Assembly: GCF_947179165.1 (NCBI RefSeq)
Contig: NC_077244.1
Span: forward strand, 9,798,449 to 9,862,448
Source: Solanum dulcamara
Taxonomy: Eukaryota > Streptophyta > Magnoliopsida > Solanales > Solanaceae
DNA: 64,000 bases
Direction of reading: 5' to 3'
The translations under genes and the position numbers were made by a program. Each line of letters starts with the position of its first letter. Positions within the stretch are counted from its first letter, which is position 1. The notes under the pieces were generated by a model. It made no database searches, was not told where the DNA came from, and worked only from the letters and a program-made list of their open reading frames with translations. Shown here piece by piece: positions 1 to 10,539 of the stretch.

Positions 1-411
1 CTGCCCGTAGAGTTGGAACACAAAGCTATATGGGCGTTGAAGAAATTGAACATGGATTGGGATGCCTCATCAAAGCAAAGGATGAATCAAATAAATAAGC
101 TTGATACGTTACGCTTAAATGCATATGAGAGCGCAGCCTTGTACAAATAAAGAATGAAGAAATATCATGACCAAAAGATTGAAAAGCGAACATTTACGCC
201 CGGAGACTTTGTCCTTCTTTTCAATACAAGGATGCATTTATTCCATGGCAAACTCAAGTCTAAATAGCTAGGATAACTTAGAGTGAGTCAAGTTTTTCCA
301 TTTGGTGTGGTTGAGCTAGAAAGGAAGGATGGTACGAAGTTCAAAGTTAATGATCAATGAACCAAAGCATATATGGGCATAGAGGATGAAATCAAAAGCA
401 TGGAAGCATAG
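1..411 (+). pseudogene. Athila/Tat-type Ty3 integrase C-terminal remnant
   Basis: Frame 1 from the first base reads the end of a Ty3/gypsy integrase. It opens LPVELEHKAIWALKKLN, followed by a basic helix-rich stretch and FTPGDFVLLFNTRMHLF with GKLKSK, the usual plant Ty3 C-terminal region where integrase meets the GPY/F-like fold. The wording is that of the Athila/Tat branch, not of chromoviruses. The frame is broken by TAA at 148-150, by two stops close together near 265-276 and by another near 358, so it is dead. The last stop is TAG at 409-411. The upstream part of the polyprotein lies outside the window. Family assignment is by recognition of the conserved block; the broken state is directly visible. 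Confidence 0.8.
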
Positions 412-2227
412 AATCTTAGTGAAGTCTGAGTAACTAAGTATATCTATGTCGTGCCGCGACATTAAATCAATTGTTATGTGGAAGGCAACCCAATATAGTC
501 ATGTACTTTTACTTGTTAGCTTTTAGGATAACATAGACTTTACTAAGGTCCTGTCAAATTAGAGTCACAAAAAGTATAAAAATAGGCCAAAGGTTGAGTA
601 CATGCCCATGCCGACTTGAAAATATTAGAAACAAAAGAGGACTCAGAAAGATACACAAGTCTCATGTACAGGTTGTAGTCCATTCTATGGATCATACACT
701 TGACTCTTCCAATCCCAGATTGAATATAAGAAGTAGTTTTAAGTCTACGAGTCTACTATACGACATGTAGGTATCTCTACGACTCATAGCCTAGACTCGT
801 AGACTCCAGCTATATTTCCTTTCCTTTGAAACAAACTACGATGCAAGCCTATGACTCATATCTACTCTTATGGGTCGTAGCTTGCCTCTTTTTGCGGACA
901 GTATCACAGACCCAGCCGACATAACTTAAAGTCATAAAATAAAAATCATTTGAAATGTTACAATCAATCATCAAAAGAATTTTTTCTCTTCTCTTCCAAA
1001 TTAACCTCACCAAATTCCATCATCAATGCACACAATTTGAAACTCAAAACTGTCTAAAATTCAAAAACCCCAACTCATTGAGCATCTAGGAATATCAAAC
1101 CCAAAGTTACTCCTGGTTTAATATTTAGAGAATTTACTTTCTTGTGGTCATTTGATCTTTCAATGACACATTTCATACTTACCTTGCATAGATAGGTTTA
1201 ATACGAGTAAAAAAATAGTCAAAACAGAACTTTGATATTGCAAGAAATTGAGCTAATGCATTAATTGGGGTTCTGAGTTATAACAAATTGTAAGTTTAAT
1301 TGACTAAATAGGTGTGACTGAATCTGATTGTTGGGTTGCCTGTGAAGTTCACCTTTTGAACTTGAAAATCTCCTAGGCAGGGGTTTTCTACCAGTCGTAG
1401 ACAATTCTATGAGACTGGTTATGCCTCGTCAAAGGAGATTTAAAATCCAGTAGGGAACCCTCTCAAGTAGAGACCAATACGAGCCTACTCATGACTCGTA
1501 TACTATTTTACGTCTCGTTCATATGGCTCATCAATAGAATAGGCCATGTTCTAGAGTGTAGGGTTATTTTATGACTTCGATTTTTTTTGATTTGTTGGAT
1601 TGTGAATCGGGAGCATTAGGTTTTGTTGAAATTGTGCGTATGATTCAATAACAAGAAACAAACATGAAATCTTTATTTTGAAATATATGTATCATCACTA
1701 AATCTTGCATGGTTCAAACAAGGATTTTCTACGATTCATAGATCATTCTATGGATCGCAGTTACCCCTCGTAAATGATACCTCCTGATAAGTGGTTAATT
1801 CTTCACATTCACCAAGGGACATGTGTCTAATGAGGGGTCATAGTTCAATCTATCTCTCGTGCATTGGACATGTCTAAAACAAAATAATAAATTCTAGTAA
1901 CATAGCACTGAGCCTAAGACTGAACCTTTACGGTCCGTATAAACCTTTACGAGTGGTTTAAGTCTAAGTCTACAACTGAACCTTATGATCTGTATAAACT
2001 CCTACGGGTTGTAAGGTTCTCTCATAGATAAACCTTGGAGACTCAACACTAGCAGGTTTGCATCTACAAATTGAATTTACGGTCCGTGTACTCTTCGATA
2101 ACTCATAGATTCACCCTCGTAAGACCATAACACTGTGACTATCTAGTATTTTGTTTTCCTTCTTTACTTTGTTTCTTATTATATTTATGTCCTAACTCTC
2201 CCTCCACAGGTACAATATCTCCAAAAC
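412..2227 (+). other. Spacer between pol and env-like ORF of the Athila/Tat element
   Basis: No open frame of note. After the integrase stop comes a block around 448-495 with GTCGTGCCGCGACATTAAAT and then GAAGGCAACCCAA, a conserved post-pol block in solanaceous Athila/Tat elements. From about 700 to 2130 the DNA is peppered with short inverted motifs of the type TACGAC(T/C)C(G/A)TAG and CTATGGGTCGTAG. They are concentrated at 735-900, 1390-1520, 1730-1860 and 1920-2120. The same motif class returns inside the LTR at 5895-6235. Confidence 0.5.
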
Positions 2228-4200
2228 AACCACCGAAGAAGGGTAGTGGGAAGAAAATGTCATCCAAGAATGAAGCCGAGGAAAAGTTTAGATGACGCCT
2301 CAAAGTTGTGCCCACGGAGATCCATTAGTGAGGAGATCCAAATCACATCACTCCAACCATGTAGTCTCTTTACCGACACCATGTGGACACTCCCCCATAC
2401 CCATACATCTACAACATCAACACCCTCCACTCTCAAGAGGGAGATTCAATAGAGTTGGAGGAGAGTGATGATGATTCTGTACCACCATCCTCTTCAGGAT
2501 CCGAATCCCTCGTGGGAAGGAAATGCCCGAGCATCCCTCTATACCAATCCATATAGGAGGTCAACCAAAGTAGTGGTGCATACCCGGGCTTTTAGATTTC
2601 TACAAAATAGGGAAAGAGAGAAATGATCATCAAAATTTGAGAAGACCCATTACTAAAGAGCCGTGTATGATCACAAGCAATAACATGGTCCGAGAGTTCT
2701 ACACTTCATACCAGCGACAAACAACTAGTTGGCTTCTTCAAAGCAAAGGAACTAGAGCAGCCAGTCCTTTTAACCATATTGGTGTGGGAGATCCTAGTTA
2801 ATCTATCTAAGGAGACTGTCCGACGTATCATCTATAGCCCCAAATCTCCACTGACAGCCTCGACAGTGGAGTTTGATCAGAAAATAAAGGTAGTTCATGA
2901 TATAAATGCCATACTGGATCCGGTGCAATGTGGTTAGCTACTTGGATGGGTAGCGGTTATATAGAAGAGCATGGCATTGCAGCAGATTGGGTATCACACC
3001 CAACCCTGATCAAGAAGGCATTACTGAACTTTCCGGCTAAGTTTTGGTGGACCAATGTTAGATACCGAATATATCAGACCAATATGTACAACCATTTAAT
3101 GTTAGATCGGGCTATGCTTGTAGCATACCTGATGGCTGGTTATGAGGTAGATGTGGTGAATATCATTATTTTAGAAATTTATGAGAGGGTGATTCGGTAA
3201 AACACCACAATCCATTTCCCGTGTCTTGTGTTTTCACTATGAAAGGATACTATAGCTCTATTGATTTTCAAGGTCAATCTGCTAATTATAGTAAACAGAA
3301 CTATAGACCCCGAGCTTATTAAAGATGATACAAACTCAGTCAGACAGCAGCGTGCTCCCTTTCTAGAGGTGCAGCTACCAGAGTTTGTGCATGTCCCACT
3401 GCCTATGCAGGATGATGTAGTAGCTGCTCCATACCAGCAGACAATTTCTGTAGAGCTATCTGAGGCTGCCCCAGCTATCTTGGCAGCCCCTTTTACCAGC
3501 ATACCGTGACCACAACACACAGGCTTAGTCTTCATCTCAACCGAGGTTCTACATACTATGATGTAGCGACAAGCAGAAACTGAGGCCCAATTGGTCCAAT
3601 TGATTTAGCATCTCAATCCATGGGTCCATAAAGCCATCACTGAATTAGAGAAGCGCATGAAAGCAAAGTTTGAAGCTGCCTTGGCTGATCGAGAGAGACA
3701 GATTCAGGCACGTATTAATGCCTTTAAGATGAAGGTGAATGCAAGGTTGGACACCTAGTCTAGTTCTAACAATAATGCTATTCAGACTAAGATAGAAGCA
3801 CTCTGTGCAGATATCACAACCTCTAGCTACACCAGCCCCTATCCATTTGCTTTACCTATTGTTCAATTATCGCAACTGTTTGATTTATTTGTAGATGATG
3901 AGTCCGAGGTGGTTCGAGACAAAAGACCCTGTACTGAGGATACCACTTCAAACAAGGATGAGCCAAGTAAGAGAAAATAGAGGGAGCGCTAGGAGGTTGA
4001 GGAGGCCACTTGGGCATCTATAGTGACCAAGGAGATACGGCGAGAGGAGGAAAGGTAGCGTGCTATTAGAGATTCAAGCTCTCGTGTGACACTCATGATG
4101 ACGCTTAAACTGTTGTGGCACCACATGATGCTGCACCGGGATCCACAAAAATGGACGCGTATGCCACCATATAGACTTCGGTGCTTAGGCATCATATATT
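2228..4200 (+). pseudogene. Env-like / Transposase_32-type 3' ORF relic of the Athila/Tat element
   Basis: Broken coding relic between pol and the 3' LTR. The best piece is 2928-3200 (90 codons), which contains WVSHPTLIKKALLNFPAKFWW and DRAMLVAYLMAGYEVDVVNI. These match the plant retroelement domain often called putative plant transposon protein (Transposase_32). After an in-frame stop the same frame continues at 3261-3509 with the Pro/Val-rich linker. A downstream stretch near 3640-4060 encodes a charged, helix-prone tail rich in Glu, Arg and Lys. Upstream, 2246-2452 is a Ser/Thr-rich fragment in another frame. In Athila-type elements this position carries an env-like ORF of unknown function. 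Here stops and frame changes make it non-functional. Outer limits are approximate. Confidence 0.65.
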
Positions 4201-5731
4201 CTTTTCCCTTTCCCCTTAATATTTTTACTATTTCTTGTACTGCATTGAGGAAAATGTAAGTCTTTTCAATTAGGGGTGGGGTGGTTATAAATGAATGCAT
4301 GAGTATCTAGGCGAATTATAAGTACACTAAACACTTGACTAAATCCTTGGGTTTTTCTTGCCTGTGTACTTTTCCCCCATAGGACCTTATTAATTTATAT
4401 TGAACCAGCATGTTTAGGATGTAAAATAAGGTAGGGGTCTATGGCATGAAGGCTAGATTTTAAACGAAAACAAATAGACCCTCTCTGAAATTTTCTTGAA
4501 TTACTGTGACTATTTTTTTGATAGATTGACTATGTAAGATCTTTGTGTGACATGATGTAAACAAGTATGAGAACACATTACTTAGACTAAAACATGAACC
4601 AAAGATTGATGATTGACAATGAAACTTGTTGCCAAGTGTGTGTGTGAGGCATTAGTGTGTTCAGACTATTTGTGCCAATCTAGAACTTTCCAGTTGGTCG
4701 TACTATGATGATTGAACTGATGACTAGGAAAGGATCATAATCCATTTTCAACTTAGTTCACTTATCCTTAAAATAACCAACCAAACATTGTTCTACCCTT
4801 TGAACCAAAGATATAAGCTTCTAAAAGGCCCTTTTTGATCAAATAAACAGATGTTTCAAATACCCCTAATCCAAATGTTAATCCCTTGCTTTGTCTCTAG
4901 TCCCTCCTAGGATAATGTGCACCTCAACTTACGCTAAAAGCATTAGTTGAGAGTGGCTACTATGAGAGAAAAGCGAGAAGAGAAGGCGTATGAGAAAAGA
5001 AAAATAAAAGAGAGAAAAGGTTTGAAAAAATGATGTGTGAAAAGGAAGAAAAAGTTGGTTTGATAAAACGAATAAATGGTTTAGAAATAGTTAGGAAAGA
5101 GAAGCACAAAGTATAAGAAAAATGTACAAACAAAAGCCACACCTAAGGCGAAAGCAACAAGTGAAGACAAAGAGTGAAACGAAGTGTAGGTTTGAAAAGG
5201 TGTACTCAAAGTTGATGTAGTGTTTGAGGAGGGACAAAAGTCACTAAAATATAAATGAACCACACCTACCCCCGAGCCTACATTACAAGCTGCAAAAGTC
5301 CTAGTGATCCTAGTTCAATGGTTCAAGAGTCTAAGTATTGAAAATAAGGGCAAGCCTATGGTATTGCGCATGAAAGTCTAAATTTCATTTGTAAGCGTGG
5401 GTGTTTTCCCACATCCCTAAAGTTTAAAGAATAAATGCAATTCATGAGTGAAAAAGGGATTTCTTTTCATTGAGGGCACAAGTGGCATTGTCTAAATAGT
5501 CATGAAAATGGTGAATGTTGCTTTTGGCATGTTAATTGTTTATTGGTGTTGAAGTGTCTAGTATAGATCCACATAAGTAAGTCTTATTTGAAATAATGGT
5601 TGCAATAGTATCATGAATGGAAATTGGAAAGGGTTGGGAGTTAATAGCCTATGATTGTTGTACATTCTTAAATCTTGTTTTGCATAGAGTCGTTGTAGTA
5701 TAGTAGTGTCGCTTGAGGATAAGAAATTATT
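4201..5731 (+). other. 3' untranslated part of the Athila/Tat element, with purine-rich tract
   Basis: No credible gene. Between about 4960 and 5240 the plus strand is strongly purine-rich (long runs of GAGA, AAGAAA and AAAGAGAG). This creates artificial Leu/Ser/Phe-rich minus-strand ORFs of 60 codons that should not be taken as genes. The rest is ordinary AT-rich sequence leading to the polypurine tract. Confidence 0.5.
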
Positions 5732-5746
5732 TTAAGTTCAGGGTGT
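5732..5746 (+). promoter_or_regulatory. Polypurine tract of the Athila/Tat element
   Basis: TTAAGTTCAGGGTGT directly precedes the TG that opens the LTR. It is a typical (somewhat degraded) TTAAGTTTGGGGTGT-style plus-strand primer of plant Athila/Tat elements. Confidence 0.6.
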
Positions 5747-6285
5747 TGATGTACCGTGTATTTACAGTACTAAACTTAAGAATGTGCATGTATTTTAAGC
5801 ATGTTTTAGCATTCTTGATGTTGGTTGTGCATATTTAGTAGGAAATATGTCGGAGAATTGGTTGAGGAATCATAGCACTGAAGGAAGGCAATTTTTGAGG
5901 TCTACGGGCTCAAACTACAAATCATCAGTGTATATACTATTTGTAGTTGTTAGTCATCAAAATAGTAGTAAAGGAAGGACAAGTGAAGGAAATAAGCACA
6001 TTATACGTCTCGTCTACATTCCAATGAGGTGTAAAATTCAGTCGTGGCTAGAAGTTGCAAGTGGTAAAAGAAGGACAGTGTCTATGGCCCCAATTGACAA
6101 GTCATCCTTAATATAACGAGCTATAGACAGCGGCCCATAGAAGAAGAATTCCTCAGTGCAATGTGAAAAAGTATGAGCTGGGTCTTACTCTGAAAGCTTA
6201 CGACCCATAGAAACGAGTTGTAGACCCAATCTGAATTTTCGTCTCCTATGGTTTCCAAATCCATATTTATTTAGGAAAGTTAGTC

Positions 6286-6293
6286 TATAAATA
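6286..6293 (+). promoter_or_regulatory. TATA box of the Athila/Tat LTR
   Basis: TATAAATA inside TAGTCTATAAATACACTT, at about one third of the LTR. This is the normal U3/R position for a plant LTR promoter. Assigned from sequence only. Confidence 0.55.
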
Positions 6294-6513
6294 CACTTCG
6301 TAGGTTCAGATTTTTGTATGTACATTTTTGGGTTTGCGAATATAGCCTAAACTATTTTTGAGCTTTTATTCTTGATTCGGGTTTTTGTTATCAATATTTT
6401 ACATTCCGATTTTAGTGAAGATTTTTGGGTTTTCATACTTTTCATTGTAAGTTTACGATTTCTTTTAACTTGAATACTATTAAGTGTGAACACGTAGTTA
6501 TGAGTAGCTAATT

Positions 6514-6531
6514 CCACAACTAGGGTTGTGG
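6514..6531 (+). repeat. Dyad CCACAAC...GTTGTGG in the LTR
   Basis: CCACAACTAGGGTTGTGG is an 18-bp inverted repeat. A near-identical dyad, CCCACAACCCTAGTTGTGGG, sits at 38142-38161 in the second Athila/Tat LTR of the window, in the matching part of that LTR. Confidence 0.6.
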
Positions 6532-7367
6532 AAACCATGAAGAATTAACGGATCCTTTTAGATCTACGAGCCGGCCGGCCCCGGCCGTTTACATGAGCAT
6601 AGGGAATCTATACTAGAGCGTTCCACTGGGCCCCTAATAGAATAGGTGAGGAATCACTCTGGATCTTATTTTTTAGAGCTAGATCCTAATAAAAAGTAAT
6701 TCTTGAATAGTGTGCATTCATGTATAGTTTTTCCTTTTGGTTTGATTGCTTTTAACGATGGCCAACGTTAGAACTCGCCTTATCCTTACTTTCCGGATCA
6801 AGGAGGTAACGGATGGGAAAAGGAATTAAACAATGAGATTTGGGGCTAATCATCCTCATTTAATTAGATTGAACGGAACAAGGGATAGCTAAATTTGGGA
6901 TCAATGGTAAGGGTTAGTAAAGCATTAGTAAAGCATACACTCGTAGACAGATCAAGTTGCATAGTAAAATTCACCTATTTGCCGGATCATGGACTTAGGT
7001 GAAATTAACTTACTAATTCTACATGTAATACTCTAGGAAAGAATTACTAATAAAAAAGGGGTCCACTTTGTTAAGGATTCATGGGGAACACATAAAACCC
7101 TAGTTTTACTTCTTATTGATTTAAATCACATTAAACCGTACTTTCGTTCGTGGACGTTTGCTATTTCATTTATTGATTAGTTTATAAAAATTCCCCCTTT
7201 TTTTTCTCTTTTTACGGGAATAACTTGATTCCTTAAGCAAATAATGAACAATTGATCTAAAGTATAAACCATATTCCTTTTGGGATCGACCCTAACCTTT
7301 GTTAGGTTTTATATTTAATTAACGATCGCTTTATGCTTTTTTAGGGAGGTGTAATTTGAGCTTATCA

Positions 7368-7675
7368 TAGACCGCGGACTGTAACCGGATAACTGTAGCT
7401 AGAAGTCTAAACACAGGTAGGCTAGACCACGGACTGGAACCGAGTAACTGTAGCCAAGCCTGAACACTAGTAAGCTGGACCACGGACTAGAATCGAGTAT
7501 CTATAGGTAAGGAACCGATCAAAAGTAAGCTAAACCATAGACTAGAACTGGGTATCTGTAACTAAGAAACCGATCACAAATAAGCTGGACCACGGGCTAG
7601 AACCGGGTATCTGTAGCTAAGGAACCAATCACAAGTAAGCTAGACCATGGACTGGAACCGAATTAGAATCAATGT
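7368..7675 (+). repeat. Minisatellite, ~55-bp unit, about 5.5-6 copies
   Basis: Core GACCACGGACT followed by GAACCGRGTA(A/T)CTGTAG recurs at 7370, 7425, 7478, 7533, 7588 and 7643, i.e. spacings of 55, 53, 55, 55 and 55 bp. Units differ by several substitutions, so the array is not brand new. It begins at the base after the LTR end (7367) and stops near 7675. Confidence 0.85.
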
Positions 7676-7689
7676 CCAATCGTGCATCA

Positions 7690-9514
7690 TGGGGTGTACC
7701 CCCAAACCGAGTGCCATCAACACATCATTCCAGCCCAAACCAAATATAACCCAAATCATTGAGGAAATATCCAAAAGCCAAGAGTCGAGCGACACCGGAC
7801 CGATAGGAGAATAAGGCTTTATGGAGGTAAGGTCACAAGCTATGTTACTTCCTAGCTAAGGCTCAGACTATCAGACGCAGACTCAAGTCTGCTATATCAG
7901 TTTATAGGAAGCTTACCGTCCAAAATGATGTTTGGAAAGCTCTAAGGCCTAACGGCATCAAAATCGCGCAAGTCTAAGGCAACAGTATGTTAAGCCTAGA
8001 CTAAGGCCAAACATGTTTCCAAACATATAACCATAGGAGCATTATTCACCACAGGGCATGGATTCTAGGAAATTAGCATGCTCGACACCCAAATCACTCT
8101 ATACTCATACAAATCAATGTACAATTGCCTAAACATGCTCAGTCTTACAAGGGGGAATCAGTTGCCTACCTGAAAGCTGACTACGCATGCTCCAACTCAT
8201 GAAACTAGAGTTTTTCCCTTTCGATTGGCCTTCGAACGCTGCCACGCTATCAACAACAGAATCACAATATTAATATGATCGTTATGACACTAAAATCATC
8301 AAATTCAAAAAAGGGCCAATTTCAAAGTTAGAAATTTGGATTTGTGAGACCCTCTCTGTAATTCACAGAATTCACTCTGAAATAAGCTCTAACTACTACT
8401 CCTACATCATGCTCCAAAAAGGAACATGATTCACACACTAAAATAGCCCGAACACTAAAAATGCATTAGTGATCAATCTCAAGCTTAAGAACTTAGAAAT
8501 ATTGGAAAATGGAGATATTACCCCAAGGGAAGCTTCAACTCCTAAATCTAAACACACCACTGGATTCTCCTCGAAAATCTACACAAGATAACCTTTTGAA
8601 TTGCCCAAATCGCCCAAGAATTGAAGAAAAAATCACACTTTGAAGTTTAATTCAAAATTTGAAAATCAAGACTTAAAAATGACCCTCAAGTATCTCTTTA
8701 GTGACCACCCGAGGATCGTTGAAGCGACACCCACTTAAAAGGCAGGCCTCGCCTTAGTGACTACTAGTCACTTAAGCAATCAATCACTTTGGCGATAGGG
8801 ATATCGCTTAAGCAAGCTCTTGGCCGCTTAAGCGACACTCACTTTAGCCACCAGGGGTCGCTTAAGCTATGGCACTAGATGTAGATGGTGCAAATATAAG
8901 CTTAACATGCCAAATCCTCTGACGGGTTACTCGAGATTCATTTAGAACCCCGTGCGTGCAAATATGATATGCTACCCCATAAGATTAGACATTCTGAACT
9001 CAATGGCGCAGTCAAAATTTTCATATGAGGTCATTACAATTGAAAGTGGGTCCCACACCCAATGGCCATTTTGAGCCAACTTCCATAACGGGCCTTGGGA
9101 TTAGATCGAAAGCCTAGGGAAGTGAAAAAAAGGTCGTTCTAGAACAAACTCGATGTTCCAGAACTAACTCTGCTACCAGAATTTTCATTCGAGAGTGTTT
9201 TCGAAGAATGTTGACCAAAGTCAACAATAGGATAAATTTCAAATGCAAAGGCGTCAAATGGTCCTAACTTCTCACCGGTTGCCTCAGTACTTATGCCGAC
9301 CATGCTACTAGCCTAATTTGGCCACTCCAGAGCTGACCAAAGACAAATTTTAAAGTTATAAAATCTTTAAAATAGGGAAACGGGCCTAAAACCCATAACT
9401 AGGAGGCCGAATAGTCAGTGCCAGCAAGTCATATATGATTTGGGGTCGCTACATAAATTCTCTAAATGATGGAATGAATGCTTGAATTCAAAAATTACCT
9501 TGAGGGTCATTACA
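7690..9514 (-). mobile_element. Old LTR remnant A, minus strand (unclassified Ty3-type family)
   Basis: No ORF. On the minus strand it begins TGTAATGACCCTCAAGG (9514 downward), a typical LTR start for solanaceous Ty3 elements. Its right third (about 8920-9514) aligns along its length with 9770-10422, so two copies of one family lie side by side. Near 8700-8885 it holds a cassette of repeated CGCTTAAGC motifs. Near 8171 its minus strand has CAGGTAGGC, a weak version of the AGGTATGT donor-like site seen in other LTRs. The left limit is uncertain. Confidence 0.5.
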
Positions 9515-10422
9515 CATAAAAAGACTAATTCAATGGCCCTCGCGAACTTGTTTACAGAGATCCACAAATGCGGAGGCCAAGGAACTTGACTTTCGCGAAT
9601 ACGGCTAGAGGCTCGCGATCACGGAGGCCAATGACTCATGCCTCCGCAAACGCGGCCTAGGCTCCTTGATCATGGAGACCAAATTCACGCAGCTTAGGGA
9701 TCGCAATTCCAAAGAGCAAATTGTGCTGCACCAGATATCAGCAAACGGTGAGTTTTTCACCAAGTTCAAATACTCTAATAGGGTACTCAAAATTCATTTG
9801 GAATCCTGTGCAAGCAAACGAGATATGCTACCTTATAAAATTTGACATTTCAAACTCAATACCACAGTTGAAATTTCCATACGAGGTTTTTACAACTGAA
9901 AGTGGGTCCCACATCCAAAGGCCATTATGACCTAAATTCCACCATGGGCGTCAGGATTAGACCAGAAGCCTCGAGAAGCAAATGAAAGGTCGTTCTACAC
10001 CAAACTCGACATTTCAGAACTAACCACATTTTTAGAATTTCCATCTCAGTGCACTTTCCAAGAATGTTGACCAAAGTAAACTATAGGCCAACTTTCAAAG
10101 GCAAAAGTGTGAAATGGTCTTAAACTCGCACTGATTACCTCGGTACTCATACCGACGATGCTACTAGCCTAATTTGGTAGTTCCGTAGCTGATAGAACCG
10201 TCAAAATTCTGTTTTGAGGTCATTTTCCTAAAGTTTTGACCGAAGTTAACTTTTCAAGTTATAAAAGATCCAAAATAGGGAAACGATCCTAAAACTCAAA
10301 TGAACGACCAGGCGATCGAACAGTCAGTACCACTAAGTCATAAATTACTTAAGGTCGCTAAAGAATGCTCTAAATAACATAATGAATGCTTTAATTCAAA
10401 AATAACCTAAAGGGGCATTATA
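9515..10422 (-). mobile_element. Old LTR remnant B, same family as remnant A, minus strand
   Basis: Shares with remnant A the blocks GAAAGTGGGTCCCACA, GAATGTTGACCAAAGT, GATGCTACTAGCCTAATTTG and the terminal GGGGCATTAT(A). In place of the CTTAAG cassette of A it has a different cassette at about 9540-9690, built from GCGGAGGCC and CTCGCGATC(A)CGG motifs. It lacks the left part of the LTR and abuts A directly. Confidence 0.5.
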
Positions 10423-10539
10423 ATAACCTTAATTCAACTCCAAATATATTCCCACACTATAGAACTAACCTTAACACCTATGTAAAATGAAGAATTACCC
10501 AGGATGACCTTATACATATATGAAGTATGGTTTGGGTCA

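Larger units (their letters stand above)
5747..7367 (+). mobile_element. 3' LTR of the Athila/Tat Ty3 element (1621 bp)
   Basis: Starts TGATGTACCGTG immediately after the polypurine tract and ends GAGCTTATCA, giving TG...CA ends. The 3' end (GGGATCGACCCTAACCTTTG ... GGTGTAATTTGAG) matches the end of the minus-strand LTR at 37443-42092, whose reverse complement has GGTTCGACCCCGACTCTTAG ... GGTGTAATTGAGCA. Both are therefore the same lineage. A TATA box lies at 6286-6293 and a perfect-looking dyad at 6514-6531. The 5' partner is outside the window, so the target duplication cannot be checked. The ORF at 5847-6116 lies inside the LTR and is not a gene. Confidence 0.8.

Noticed and set aside
4960..5263. 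Two minus-strand 60-codon ORFs rich in Ser/Phe/Leu
   Set aside because: Artefact of a purine-rich plus strand in the Athila/Tat 3' region; signal-peptide-like composition is meaningless here.
5847..6116. 89-codon ORF
   Set aside because: Entirely within the Athila/Tat LTR, upstream of its TATA box, no family resemblance.
6570..6587. GC-only stretch GCCGGCCGGCCCCGGCCG as vector or linker sequence
   Set aside because: It lies in the middle of a natural LTR with normal flanks; most likely a local GC-rich motif, not contamination.
7690..10422. Remnants A and B as the two LTRs of one element
   Set aside because: They abut directly, differ in their cassettes and are too diverged; no interior, primer site or polypurine tract lies between them.
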